A stretch of DNA of 49,628 bases, taken from Paraglaciecola sp. 20A4. GTDB taxonomy: Bacteria > Pseudomonadota > Gammaproteobacteria > Enterobacterales > Alteromonadaceae. Location of the stretch: positions 1 through 49,628 of the forward strand of contig NZ_WTPY01000033.1 in assembly GCF_011378905.1 (NCBI RefSeq). The letters are read 5' to 3'. A program made the translations under genes and the position numbers. How positions within the stretch are numbered: position 1 is the first letter of the stretch; each line of letters begins with the position of its first letter. The notes beneath the pieces were generated by a model. It searched no databases. It saw only the letters and a list, made by a program, of their open reading frames with translations, and had not been told where the DNA came from. Shown here piece after piece: positions 8,211 through 18,300 of the stretch.

Positions 8211-9117
8211 CTCACAGTATCGCCTGGTGGGCCAGAAACCTGAAAGAAATCAGCGCTACTGGTTTGGCTATTCTCTGTGTCGTCGAGATAAATATGCAGC
8301 AATCTTAGTCCGGTTAGAATACGCGAAAAAATAACGAATAGTTATGGAGGATAAGGGCTATTCAAATTTACTTTACAGGCAACTTGCCAGTGTCTAAGTA
8401 CGAGCTTTAAGTCACAAACCCCAGACCCCAGACCCCAAACCCCAAACCTTCAAACCTTCAAACCCTCAAGCCCAAGCGATAAAAGGGCGCTTTAACTGGT
8501 AGCGCGTGGAGGTCGAATTCGGATTGGGTAAAGGTTGTGGATAAATGCATCTGCTGCTGATTCATTTCATAGTTGGCGAGTCAAGCAACTTATAACGTAG
8601 CCAAACGTTAACCCCAAATACAGTTTCTGTCAGTACTTCCACCTTGATAAAAGGCATTATCAGGATGCTTAAAAACGACTTCGAATGTTTCATTTTGCAT
8701 TGCTTTGTTGTTTAACCAGCCAGCATGATCTGTCGAAAAAACGATAATGCCCGTTGATAGGGTGAAAGTCGAAGGGCACTCGTTAAACACCCATAGGCTA
8801 AAGTTTGCCAATAATAGAATTTGATATGGTCAAATTTTTCAACTATAACTAACGAACAGCTTCAGAAAATGGTAAATAAAACTAACCTGCACTTATGAAG
8901 AAACTGAATTATCAAATGGCTGAATAAGTATTGATGCATAAGATTCGTAGTGTGTGGTGTACTTGAATGTTGGGCTTGGGTTTAGCCTGTATTGAGCGTT
9001 CAAAAACACTCAGAAATTATAACAGCGTATGAAAATATATACCTAAATTTAGATGTTTATTAAGTATATTAACGGAACTTTGACGAATAGGTGCAAATCC
9101 CCTTTGAAACAGTATAC
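8211..9117. other. Long interval without a supported gene
   Basis: About 900 bases between the MerR gene and the porin gene. It contains the heptamer array at 8415-8473. A minus-strand open frame (8608-8811, TTG start, with an in-frame stop about eight codons upstream) ends in a peptide containing FEVVFKHPDNAFYQGG. It has no ribosome binding site or recognised family and may be a gene remnant. The AT-rich segment 9000-9090 probably holds the porin promoter, but no clear -35/-10 pair stands out. Confidence 0.5.
8415..8473. repeat. Degenerate heptanucleotide tandem repeat, CAAACCC type
   Basis: About eight units in a row: CAAACCC, CAGACCC, CAGACCC, CAAACCC, CAAACCT, then 8-base variants TCAAACCT, TCAAACCC, TCAAGCCC. 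The switch from 7- to 8-base units in the same tract suggests slippage. It has the same period as the 2360-2394 array but a different sequence. Confidence 0.8.
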
Positions 9118-10323
9118 ATGCGAAGAAATATGAGAATAACAGTCTTCTGCACCCTAATTATATTATCTTTTTTGCCAATAACAGCCCAAGCCGATATATC
9201 TGATCGTATTGCGTTTAGCGGCTTTGGACGAATAGTTGGCGGCTATTTAGACGAAGATAGTGCAAGATTTGAGGGATATTATAATAGTGTCAGCTTTTCT
9301 CAGCAATCACTGTTTGCCCTGCAAAGCGACATTACTATTACTGAGGAATTAAGCCTCTCTGCACAATTACTCGCCCACTCCGCTTTCGACCGGAAGTCTG
9401 GCCTCGAGTGGTTATATGTAAATTATGAACCCAATCAAAATTGGCGGTTCAAATTGGGGAAATTACGTACACCGTTCTTTCGATACAGCGACGTAATAGA
9501 TGTTGGATTTGCTTATCCTTGGCTTACGCCACCACTACAAAAATTCAGTAGCCTGTTGTTTTCAAATTACGAGGGTGCAACTGGCACCTACCGATTTAAT
9601 CTTGATTCAACAAATGTTGAAGTTGAAGCTTTCTATGGAACGTTTGATGGTGAATTGACGCGCACCGAGCAGTCAATCAAAATGGATGTTGATGAAATAA
9701 AAGGCCTCATTTTTAGTCTGACTTCTGGCAATCTCAGCGCACGTGTTTCAACGACTATGTCTTCTGATTTTGACGCAGACGTTGTCCAGTTTACCGAGCT
9801 GGCTAACCTTTTAGATTTTGCAGGTTTCCAACAAAATGCTGAATCGTTGCGTTTTGATGGCGACATTACTGTTTATCAGGGGAATATTAACTACGACACT
9901 CTCGACTACTTTGTATCAGCTGAGTGGATGAAAGTTACTTCAGACTTGCTTGTTATACCGGCATTAGATGGCTATTACTTGAGTGCTGGGTATAACTTCG
10001 CCCCATTTCAAATTCACTTAAGCTACTCTACATCAAATAGCAAATACGACAACGTCGAAAATTTAGTGCCTAAAGGGTTAGATCCGCAACTGACCCAATT
10101 GTCTTTTGCATATGATCAAGTTATTGATAGTTTGCCCGATTATGAATTAGATACTGTAACCTTAGGGTTACGCTGGGACTTACGCTATAACATATCGGCA
10201 AAGGCAGAAGTTACGTTTTTAAAAGGAAAACCAGGTAAAAGTTCATTTTTCACAGGAATCACCGACCCTGACTTTGATAGGAAAGCAAAGCTTTATCAAA
10301 TAGGCGTGGAGTGGGTGTTCTGA
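9118..10323 (+). CDS. Outer-membrane porin-like beta-barrel protein
   Basis: About 400 residues with a Sec signal peptide (MRITVFCTLIILSFLPITAQA, cleavage before DISDR). The mature protein is rich in alternating aromatic/polar strands (for example FSGFGRIVGGYLD, LYVNYEPNQNWRFKLGKLRTPFFRYSD) and ends in an aromatic residue (VEWVF), as outer-membrane barrels do. It resembles porins of Shewanella and Vibrio that are paired with small PstS-like proteins. The substrate is unknown. ATG 9118 or 9130 is the likely start; the GTG at 9091 would put extra charged residues before the signal peptide. The stop codon overlaps the next gene's ATG, indicating translational coupling. Confidence 0.75.
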   Translation: MRRNMRITVFCTLIILSFLPITAQADISDRIAFSGFGRIVGGYLDEDSARFEGYYNSVSFSQQSLFALQSDITITEELSLSAQLLAHSAFDRKSGLEWLYVNYEPNQNWRFKLGKLRTPFFRYSDVIDVGFAYPWLTPPLQKFSSLLFSNYEGATGTYRFNLDSTNVEVEAFYGTFDGELTRTEQSIKMDVDEIKGLIFSLTSGNLSARVSTTMSSDFDADVVQFTELANLLDFAGFQQNAESLRFDGDITVYQGNINYDTLDYFVSAEWMKVTSDLLVIPALDGYYLSAGYNFAPFQIHLSYSTSNSKYDNVENLVPKGLDPQLTQLSFAYDQVIDSLPDYELDTVTLGLRWDLRYNISAKAEVTFLKGKPGKSSFFTGITDPDFDRKAKLYQIGVEWVF

Positions 10324-10736
10324 TGAAATATACAGCGATGCTAATCCTTACCCTAACAATGTGCACGTTCAGTAGCCAAGCAATCGATCTTATGGTCGTC
10401 GCGAATACTGACATAACTGATATTAACGTTAAAAAGCGTGAAGTAAGAGATATCTTTATGGGGAGCAGTTCTCAGTTTCCATTAAAGCCGGTAGCGTTAA
10501 CCCCAGATAGCGAAGCTCGCTTAATTTTTAATACCAAAATAGTTGGCTTAACTGAATCCCGTATCCAATCTTATTGGGCTCAAATGCGATTTAGCGGCAG
10601 AAAGAAACCACCAATCGAATTTGATTCAGTTGAGTCATTGCTAACGTTTATGATTAACAATCAGGGCACGATAGCGTATTTACCTAGTAATACTAAATTG
10701 CCTACAGGTTTTACTGTTATCTACCGCACAGAATAA
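10323..10736 (+). CDS. Small PstS-like periplasmic substrate-binding protein
   Basis: A 137-residue exported protein with a signal peptide (cleavage near SSQA-IDLMV). The body DITDINVKKREVRDIFMGSSSQFP...FDSVESLLTFMINNQGTIAYLP matches the short single-domain relatives of the phosphate-binding protein PstS. The VxDIFxG and G-x-IAYLP patterns are the conserved parts. It lacks the second lobe of true PstS, so a full phosphate-binding role is doubtful. ATG 10323 shares one base with the porin stop (TGATG), and a GTG at 10311 is the weaker alternative. The pairing suggests that the two products act together at the envelope, perhaps in anion uptake. Confidence 0.7.
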   Translation: MKYTAMLILTLTMCTFSSQAIDLMVVANTDITDINVKKREVRDIFMGSSSQFPLKPVALTPDSEARLIFNTKIVGLTESRIQSYWAQMRFSGRKKPPIEFDSVESLLTFMINNQGTIAYLPSNTKLPTGFTVIYRTE

Positions 10737-10824
10737 CGCGTATTATAAAAAAGGTATAAGGCGCGAATTCAACTTGGAAGTTCACTGTCCACTACCAAGT
10801 GACTTAGCCGATTACCGCCAAAAT

Positions 10825-10846
10825 AAAACCTCTCTAATGGTTTTTT
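10825..10846 (+). terminator. Weak terminator-like hairpin
   Basis: AAAACC (10825-10830) pairs with GGTTTT across an 8-base loop and T6 follows. The stem is short, so it is a weak candidate for the end of the porin/PstS-like operon. Confidence 0.35.
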
Positions 10847-10895
10847 AACGAACTATTTTTGCTTAGCTAGCTAGAACGAATCAAAAACGAATCAT

Positions 10896-11489
10896 CTAAT
10901 CTTCATAACCCCAAGGTGCGACTGGCGCCGACACTGGCTTGGTTAAATCGAAATCTACTCGAAACTCTCGCCCTTCACGGATTAGTCGATATGAAAAGGT
11001 ATCTGGGTAGCTATAGATTTGCCATGTGTTGGTGATAGATTGCGCTAAACCGTGCTCAGCGAATATTTCTTTTGAGTACTGGTCGATAGGGAAGGATTGT
11101 ATCTGGTTAAAACCCGCGCCTAGCGTGTGCCCGCCATACATAGTCACTGGATCATCAGTGCCGTCTTTATGACGATGATCATGTTTTAGACTCAGACCAC
11201 TACCGGTTTTTGTAATTATCCAGGTACGTGATGCATTATCGCCGACGTAGAATGGAATTTGTAATTCTGATTGACTGCATTTGCGTACAAACATAATTAA
11301 TTTTGCATCGAACGCGGCGCTAGGCTGGTTATCTACTACCACTTTCCCCTCAAAGGCCTTGCCACAATGCAAGGCAATGCTAGAGAAAAAAGCGTCGTGA
11401 GTAGGAATAGAAACCAGCGGAGCCTCTTTTGAAAAGGCCATAGAACTTGCCATGATAGAAATACCTACCAGCCCATTTTTTATATGCAT
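10896..11489 (-). CDS. Exported protein of unknown function
   Basis: A 197-residue protein with a signal peptide (MHIKNGLVGISIMASSMAFS, cleavage near residue 20). The mature part has two cysteines (CGKAFEG and VRKCSQSE) likely to form a disulfide, a segment SLKHDHRHKDGTDD rich in His and Asp that could bind metal, and a C-terminal SYRLIREGREFRVDFDLTKPV. No named family was recognised; similar secreted proteins are expected in related marine bacteria. AAGAAG lies about 8 bases before the start codon. It stands alone. Confidence 0.75.
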   Translation of the reverse strand: MHIKNGLVGISIMASSMAFSKEAPLVSIPTHDAFFSSIALHCGKAFEGKVVVDNQPSAAFDAKLIMFVRKCSQSELQIPFYVGDNASRTWIITKTGSGLSLKHDHRHKDGTDDPVTMYGGHTLGAGFNQIQSFPIDQYSKEIFAEHGLAQSITNTWQIYSYPDTFSYRLIREGREFRVDFDLTKPVSAPVAPWGYED

Positions 11490-11783
11490 TTAGTCATTCT
11501 TCTTATTCGTTTTTAAAAGTTGATAATATCTTTCTTGTTGACTAATACCAATGTGCTATTAATTAGCATGCAGATCAAACGAAAAAATTATCGAGCAATA
11601 TTTAAAGACTTATGACTGATATTAAGCAACGATATTGGGGTTTTATGTTTTATAACTTATTATATATCGCCTTTATAGGGCAATTGTTTATAGATAACAG
11701 TCGAGTTGGTCTTGTCAATAACCGTGATACCTGTGGATATATTAAAAATGTTGCCCGTTAAGCGGGCGACATTGAGTGTGTTT

Positions 11784-12158
11784 TTAATTCATTTCGGACA
11801 TAACTCTGCCGACATTTGTCATCACTTCATCTAGTTCCTTTGTTGGGCTGAAGTCTATAAATTTAACATCTTTGTCTACAATGGCTGTATGACCAGCATG
11901 CGCATAAAAAACGTCGCCGGCTACAAATGACTCTTCCTTGCCATTGTCATATATAAAACGGAAAATTCCCTCAAATATGTAACCCCAATGCGGGCAATGA
12001 CAACTGTCGTTGCCGAGTCCTTTTAATAAAGGGGTAAAATCTGTGCCTTTTGGTAGCTCATGAAATACCACTGTCATATCACCTAAACCGGATAGCGAGC
12101 GCATGATCATGTCTGGGGCTTCCATTACGACAGGTATGTCTTCTTTTTGTAATTTCAT
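11784..12158 (-). CDS. Cupin-domain protein
   Basis: A 124-residue single-domain protein with the cupin core: a first motif around CHCPHWGYIFEGIFRFIYDNG and a second around AGDVFYAHAGHTAIVDKDVKFIDF. The glycine turns and His residues that usually hold a metal are partly present (H in CPHWG; H in HAGHT). It could be a small isomerase, dioxygenase-like protein or sugar/metabolite sensor; the sequence does not decide. It is monocistronic, with no strong ribosome binding site visible apart from GGAGTAG before ATG 12158. Confidence 0.75.
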   Translation of the reverse strand: MKLQKEDIPVVMEAPDMIMRSLSGLGDMTVVFHELPKGTDFTPLLKGLGNDSCHCPHWGYIFEGIFRFIYDNGKEESFVAGDVFYAHAGHTAIVDKDVKFIDFSPTKELDEVMTNVGRVMSEMN

Positions 12159-12486
12159 CGGTATCTACTCCATGTTGGATTTATAAAAATGCTACATCTG
12201 CATTCTGTTTATCATGTTTATGCTTAGGTAATGCTAGTAGCACATAACAATCAACAAAAAGTGTAGCTGAGATATTCATCTTCATTAGTTTTTAATGTAT
12301 TGGAATGCCAAATACATCAGCAAGCAGCCGCTTAATTCATAGAAAGACAGATAACAAAGTACTTATTATGCTTGATGGTTTGCACCTTTATTTTCTATGG
12401 GCGCTAGCTAAATTTGTGCGTATATTTCATGCTTAACCACCTAGGTTTTTCTGCTAATCTAGCTGCTAAAGCTACATGGAGCGTTT
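12159..12486. other. Gene-free divergent intergenic region
   Basis: AT-rich spacer between the divergent cupin and TonB-like lipoprotein genes, presumably carrying both promoters. No convincing hairpin, repeat or open frame was found. Confidence 0.5.
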
Positions 12487-12912
12487 ATGAATAAATTACT
12501 GTTAGTTGTTGTCGGTGGATTTCTGGTTGGTGGGTGTGCGACGGTACCTAAACAGAGTACCCTCACGGCCCTAGATTTAACCGCAGATAAAGCAGCGGTA
12601 AATAATTATTGGATTACTTACCGAAAGGTAGCGCCCGAGTACCCGCAGCAGGCAAAGAATGATAAAATCTCTGGCTGCGTTGAGTTTTCATTGCTTATTG
12701 ATGTGAACGGGCGGGCAGTGGAGCCAACAATAATCAAAGCGTTCCCTGAAGGGGTGTTTGATAAACAGGCCGATAATGCAATAAGAAAATGGCTATGGGT
12801 ACCCACAAAAACGAATACTGAACGCCAACCTGTTTTGACCACTATCCAGCAGGATTTTGTGGTTAGAAACTCGCAGAATGCCAAAGCGGCATATGACGCG
12901 TGTAAAATTTAG
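12487..12912 (+). CDS. Lipoprotein with TonB C-terminal domain
   Basis: A 141-residue protein with a lipoprotein signal peptide (lipobox VGGC, lipidation at C17). A TonB-type C-terminal domain covers residues 45-125: YPQQAKNDKISGCVEFSLLIDVNGRAVEP, followed by AIRKWLWVPT, the usual pattern of TonB/TolA-like energy-transducer ends. It has no N-terminal membrane helix or proline-rich linker, so it is not a classical TonB; such stand-alone domains may help outer-membrane transporters or play an envelope role. GGAG lies about 8 bases before ATG. Confidence 0.75.
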   Translation: MNKLLLVVVGGFLVGGCATVPKQSTLTALDLTADKAAVNNYWITYRKVAPEYPQQAKNDKISGCVEFSLLIDVNGRAVEPTIIKAFPEGVFDKQADNAIRKWLWVPTKTNTERQPVLTTIQQDFVVRNSQNAKAAYDACKI

Positions 12913-13034
12913 CGTCTGTTTATGTGCCAGTCATTGTGGGCGCATGTTTGTGAACTATTTTTTAAAACCTGTGTTTAAAAACCTGTGGTTAAAGCTGTAT
13001 CAATGAATATCAATAACCTGAGGAATATCCATCT

Positions 13035-14351
13035 ATGTCATTTAGTGCCTTAGGCCTGTGTGATGAACTATTAAAAGCGGTTGCGGAGCAGGGCTATACT
13101 GTGGCATCACCGATACAGGTTGAAGCTATCCCCGCTGTGTTGAGTCAACGTGACGTGATGGCTGTGGCGCAAACAGGTACGGGCAAAACGGCGGGTTTTA
13201 CACTCCCTGTGCTGCAATTATTATCAGTCGGTTTACGTGCACAGCCCAAAGGTGTACGTGCGCTAATTATTACACCGACTCGTGAACTCGCTGCTCAAGT
13301 GGCTAAGAGTGTTAAAGATTATAGTCAACGAATGAATGTTCGTTCTGGAGCCGCGTTTGGTGGCGTGAGGATTGAGCCACAAATATCCCAATTAGCAGAT
13401 GGTTTGGATGTTCTGGTCGCTACGCCTGGTCGTTTGATTGATCTTTATAATCAGCAAGCAATTAACTTTGCTCAGTTAGAGATACTGGTCTTAGACGAAG
13501 CTGACCGCATGTTAGATTTGGGCTTTATCAACGATATTCTTCATATTCAAAGTTTGTTACCGACTAAACTTCAAAGTTTAATGTTTTCAGCCACATTTAC
13601 AAAAGATATAACGTCACTTGCTAAAGGCATGTTAACTAACCCACTTATAATAGAGGTGGCGGCGCCAAACAGTACTGTTGATAGGGTAACGCAGAAAATA
13701 TATGCGGTCGACAAAGCGCGTAAAAGTGAGTTGTTAATACATTTGATTAAAAAATACGATTGGCGTCAAGCGCTAGTATTTACGCGTACTAAGCAGGGGG
13801 CAGATAGTTTAGTCACGCAGCTAGAGAAGGCTGGTATTAGTGCTGCATCTATTCATGCGAACAGAACACAGCATGCTCGCACGCTTGCTTTAGATGGTTT
13901 TAAAAGCGGGAACGTTAAGGTATTGGTTGCGACTGACATCGCGTCTAGGGGAATTGATGTTAACCAATTACCCTGTGTGGTTAACGTTGACTTTCCTTAT
14001 GTACCAGAAGATTACGTGCATAGAATTGGTCGCACAGGCCGTGCTGGCAACGCCGGTTTAGCCATTTCATTATTCAGTGAAGATGAAACTAAACAATTAC
14101 AGGCTATTGAACGTCTTATTGGCCGCAAGCTCGAACGTGAGATCATTGCAGCCTTTGCTCCCACAGCTAAATCGTCGACTAATAAAGCAAACCATAACAC
14201 TGCGCCCCATAAAAAAACATCAATCAACACGTTAGATGATGACGAATACGGTAATTTTGAAGCTGATCCTCAACCTCGTAATTCCCGAGGAAAGCCTCAG
14301 GGGCGAGGAAAACGCGCGAGTGATGCTACTGGTCATAAACGCCGTTATTAA
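13035..14351 (+). CDS. rhlE: ATP-dependent RNA helicase RhlE (DEAD-box)
   Basis: A cytoplasmic DEAD-box helicase that remodels RNA, in relatives acting on ribosome assembly and RNA decay. Motifs in order: Q motif SPIQVEAIP, Walker A AQTGTGKT (about residue 46), PTRELAAQV, TPGRL, DEAD in LVLDEADRMLDLGF (about 153), SAT, then the second RecA domain with VFTRTKQGAD, ATDIASRGIDV and HRIGRTGRAG. The C-terminus (from about 365) is a basic, low-complexity tail ending GRGKRASDATGHKRRY, usual for RhlE. A ribosome binding site (TGAGGAAT) lies about 8 bases before ATG. Confidence 0.93.
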   Translation: MSFSALGLCDELLKAVAEQGYTVASPIQVEAIPAVLSQRDVMAVAQTGTGKTAGFTLPVLQLLSVGLRAQPKGVRALIITPTRELAAQVAKSVKDYSQRMNVRSGAAFGGVRIEPQISQLADGLDVLVATPGRLIDLYNQQAINFAQLEILVLDEADRMLDLGFINDILHIQSLLPTKLQSLMFSATFTKDITSLAKGMLTNPLIIEVAAPNSTVDRVTQKIYAVDKARKSELLIHLIKKYDWRQALVFTRTKQGADSLVTQLEKAGISAASIHANRTQHARTLALDGFKSGNVKVLVATDIASRGIDVNQLPCVVNVDFPYVPEDYVHRIGRTGRAGNAGLAISLFSEDETKQLQAIERLIGRKLEREIIAAFAPTAKSSTNKANHNTAPHKKTSINTLDDDEYGNFEADPQPRNSRGKPQGRGKRASDATGHKRRY

Positions 14352-14571
14352 ACGACATCATTAAAGTGCACGATGCTCAAATTCTCGTTACACGTCCGTG
14401 ATTTACTGGCTTTAGCACAAGAGGGGGCTGTCAAAACTGCGAGATGACATAATGGTTTGCAAGCCAGATCTGTCATTCTGCTAACAACGGCACTAAACCT
14501 TACTGGAGTTCTTGAGCGCTAGGCGTGTATTGTCTACAATAGCGCTCTTTTTATTTTTTCAGGTCATTAAG

Positions 14572-14820
14572 ATGAACGACACTAAAGCGCTACCCGAGTT
14601 ACCGGATCGCCTTTCGGGTAATCCCCGCAGCAAATTTCATGTAGAAGAAATTTTTGAGCACCACATCGGTATTCGGTTGAACGGCAAAGAGCATACAAAT
14701 GTCGAAGAATATTGCATTAGCGAAGGTTGGGTAAAAATTCCTTCTCCTAAAGCGTTAGATCGCCGCGGACAACCGCTTTTAATTACCCTAAAAGGAACGG
14801 TCGAAGCTTTTTATTGCTAA
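14572..14820 (+). CDS. DUF3297-family small protein
   Basis: An 82-residue soluble protein matching the DUF3297 family: ALPELPDRLSGNPRSKFH near the N-terminus, GIRLNGKEHTNVEEYCISEGWV in the middle and ITLKGTVEAFY at the end. Function unknown. ATG 14572 gives the family's usual length; the in-frame TTG at 14512 would add 20 unrelated hydrophobic residues. It is monocistronic. Confidence 0.8.
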   Translation: MNDTKALPELPDRLSGNPRSKFHVEEIFEHHIGIRLNGKEHTNVEEYCISEGWVKIPSPKALDRRGQPLLITLKGTVEAFYC

Positions 14821-14974
14821 CCGTTTTTAGTTCAACTGGCCTGTTTTCATAACAGGGGAGACGTACTTGCACCGTAGAATTTTGATCTTCTGGTACGTTT
14901 TCCCTAGCGCTTGAATCATATATCAATAGCCTTAATATTTAATTCAACGATAAAAAATTAATAGCACGACGACG

Positions 14975-15199
14975 ATGATTACCCCTATAGGGCTAGTACT
15001 ATTTATTGTGGGCGCCATACTATTGTTAATTCAGGCATTTGATAAGAGTGCTTTGTGGGACTTGGGGGGGCATTAATTCGTTTAGTTGGCTTTTATCGTT
15101 GGTTATTGGGATGAAGCTAAATCGTCTTTTTATTTGCAACTGGTAGGCATGAGGCTGCTGCTGGCTAGATATACTTTGCGTAAGCATTTTAATGGCTAG
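14975..15199 (+). pseudogene. Disrupted small two-helix membrane protein gene
   Basis: The first part encodes a hydrophobic helix (GLVLFIVGAILLLIQAFDKS, then ALWDLGG) from ATG 14975. The same frame then meets stops at 15074 and 15083 and resumes with LAFIVGYWDEAKSSFYLQLVG up to the stop at 15199. The +1 frame across the gap reads ALIRLVG, which would join the halves into a protein of a common small family (helix - SxLWGLG - helix - YWDEAKKPFLLQL). The break coincides with a run of seven G (15064-15070). It is a degenerate gene, or a reading frame switched by slippage at the G-run. The rest of 14821-15345 holds only the putA terminator. Confidence 0.6.
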
Positions 15200-15264
15200 C
15201 AATAAGTATGCTCGACTTTCTAAACTGATTTTCTATCGTTAATACACCAATTTGCTATCCACAA

Positions 15265-15294
15265 AAAGAAAACCCCGACTAAAATCCGGGGTTT
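15265..15294 (-). terminator. Intrinsic terminator of putA
   Basis: The stem AAACCCCG / CGGGGTTT (15270-15277 with 15287-15294, 9-base loop) is followed on the minus strand by a T-rich run (TTTTCTTTTT). It lies 50 bases after the putA stop. Confidence 0.85.
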
Positions 15295-15345
15295 GCTAAT
15301 ATTTTTAAGCGCGGCTTTTTGGGGCGCTTTTTAATACCAGGGGTA

Positions 15346-18300
15346 CTACTCGTCGTCTTCTTCCTCTTCCACTAACGTCATAAGTGAGGTATTACCGCCA
15401 GATGCGGTGGTATCGATACTGACCGTTTTCTCTGTTAGCAAACGTTGGATCAGGTGATCATTATACTCTGCAGTTATAACAGGCAATATTGCTCCTGTGC
15501 GCTTAGCTAGCATTTTTACCATGTAGCTTGAACGATCACTGTTACTGTCTATTACCACGCCTGTAAGGGCATCTTCCGCCAACAAAGCTTGTAAGTGATG
15601 CAATTTAGCCACCTGGAATACGCCTTCGGGCGCACCGGTAGCGATAAACTGTTCGCGAAATTCAATCGCTTCTTCGTAGAACAGTTCAGACACGACAGCA
15701 ATAACCACATTCCCTGTTGCTAGGGCAGTTACAATAGATAATGTCCAATATTCGAACGTTACGTCTTTATCAGCGAAACAAACCAATATGCCTCTGGGTT
15801 CAAGGTACAGCACATTAGATTCGCCCGTTGGCCCTGGTAAAACTTTGGGCTTTTTCAAACGTTTCTCGATACTAATTAACTGAGAACGGGCTGCAGCTAA
15901 GGTGGAATTTAAATCTTCCGCCAATTCTTCAACTATGCCGACTTTCGCTAACTTTGCGAGAAATTGGCGAACCGAAGAAATACGGGTATTTAAATCTGTT
16001 AGTCGCCATTCATGTTCAGTCGCATGGGCAAGTTTCATAAACTGAGCCGCTTGTTGCGTGGCCTTTTCATCACTTTGCAGTGCTGAATCTGTATTAGGTA
16101 GCAATTCACTTACTGGTCTTGGGGTCGATTTTTCTAGCATTAGCCGAGGTAAGTAGTTAGGGCCGCCTGCTTTAGGGCCTGTGCCTGATAATCCGCGTCC
16201 GCCAAAAGGTTGAACGCCGACGATAGCGCCAATCATATTGCGGTTTACGTAGACATTACCGGCCCGAGAAAGCTTAACCAACTCCATGGCGCGCATATCA
16301 ATTCTGGTATGAATTCCCATGGTTAAACCGAAGCCAGTGGCATTGATTTTTTCTACTGTGCTTTCTAAATCTTCTGCCTTAAAGCGTACTATATGAACAC
16401 ACGGGCCGAACACTTCACGCTTGAGTACCGATATATCCGCTATTTCATAAAGCTTGGGCGCAAAGAATGTCCCCTTATTAGCAGGGACTTTGCACTCATA
16501 TAATAAAGTGCCAGTTTTTTGCATATCTTCAGCATGGGCTTGCAAGTTGGCTAAGGCTTTTTGATCAATCACCGGGCCTATATCAGTGGCCAAATAGGCT
16601 GGATCACCGACACTCATTTCCTGCAGAGCGCCGATTAGCATTTCGGTTACCGTATCGGCGATTTCTTCTTGCAAAAACAGTACACGCAATGCGGAACAGC
16701 GTTGGCCTGCACTTTGAAAGCCTGAGGCGATAACGTCATCGACCACTTGTTCGGGCAGGGCGGTTGAGTCTACAATCATGCAGTTTTGACCGCCAGTTTC
16801 GGCGATTAGTGGTACTTGTTCACCGCCTCTTTGTGCCAACGCGTTAGCGATAATATTGCCGGTAACCGTTGAACCGGTAAACATAACGGCTTTTATTCGC
16901 TCATCTGGTAATAACACGTCACCTACATCAGGACCTTGTGCGATAACGGCTTGAACCACACCAGCAGGTAAACCTACGTATTCCATTAATTGCAAAGCAC
17001 GTAGTGCGATTAAGCTGGTTTGCTCAGCAGGTTTGGCAATTACCGTGTTACCAGTTACTAGCGCCGCGGCTACTTGGCCTAAGAATATGGCCAATGGGAA
17101 ATTCCATGGGCTGATACACAGCACTACGCCACGAGGTGCCAGTCTGTCGTCTTCTGCAAGTATTTCTGCGCGGGCAGCGTAATAACGACAAAAATCTACC
17201 GCTTCGCGAACTTCGTCTACTCCGTCGGTGGTGACTTTTCCTGCTTCTTTAATACACAGAGCGATCAGCTCATCTATATTACGTTCAAGAATGTCAGCAG
17301 TGCGGCGCAATAAATCCGCGCGCTCCTTCATAGATGTTTTCGACCACGTAGCGAAGGTTTCGTGTGCAGTAGTTAACTTATCAGCCATTTGTTGCTGAGT
17401 ATCGAACTGGTGAAAGCCAATAATTTCATCCAGATTGGCAGGGTTGCGCACGGCATGGCAACCTTCAGGTACTTGATCTTCAGTCAATAGATGGTCGTCA
17501 AACCAGCGGTCGACAGCGGCTTTAAGCGGCATAATTTGATTAATATCGGTGACGTCAATGCCTTTTGAGTTGTCTCTTTCTTTACCAAACAACGCAATGG
17601 GTTTCTGGATCTGGTCGTTATATTTAAACTTTAATCGTTGGGTCTTTTCTACCGGATCTTCAAGTAGCGATTCAACTGGTCTAGATTCATCTACGATAGC
17701 ATTAACAAAAGACGAGTTTGCGCCGTTCTCAAGCAGGCGGCGTACTAGATAGGCTAATAAGTCTTCGTGCTCGCCTACAGGGGCATAAATACGACATTGA
17801 ATGTTCTCTACGGTCACAATCTGATCGTATAGGCTGTCACCCATACCGTGCAGACACTGAAATTCAAACCCTTCTTTATCGTCACCAGCCAATTCTATTA
17901 TAACTGCGGCTGTGTAGGCATTATGCGTAGCAAATTGCGGGTAAATCGTATCTCGATAATCGAGTAAACGGTTAGCACACGCATGATAAGATACATCGGT
18001 AGATGACTTACGGGTAAATACAGGAAAGTGTTCTAACCCGTCTTTTTGCGCGTTCTTTATTTCAGTATCCCAGTATGCGCCTTTAACCAACCTGACCATC
18101 ATTTTACGGTCGACTTTTTCGGTCAATTCTCGTAACCAGTCGATTACATATAATGCACGCTTTTGATAAGACTGCACTGCTAAACCAAAGCCACTCCAGC
18201 CTGCCAAGTCAGGATCACTGAATACGTGTTCAATAACGTCCAAAGAGATATCTAGACGTTCTGATTCTTCGGCATCAACGGTTAAACCAATATCGTATTG

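Noticed and set aside
8415-8473. CRISPR array or coding repeat
   Set aside because: 7-8-base units without spacers; mixed unit lengths break any reading frame.
8608-8811. Minus-strand 67-codon frame as a real gene
   Set aside because: TTG start, no ribosome binding site, in-frame stop about eight codons upstream, no family recognised; kept only as a possible remnant in the interval description.
14512-14571. N-terminal extension of the DUF3297 gene
   Set aside because: The TTG start would add unrelated hydrophobic residues; family members begin at the ATG 14572.
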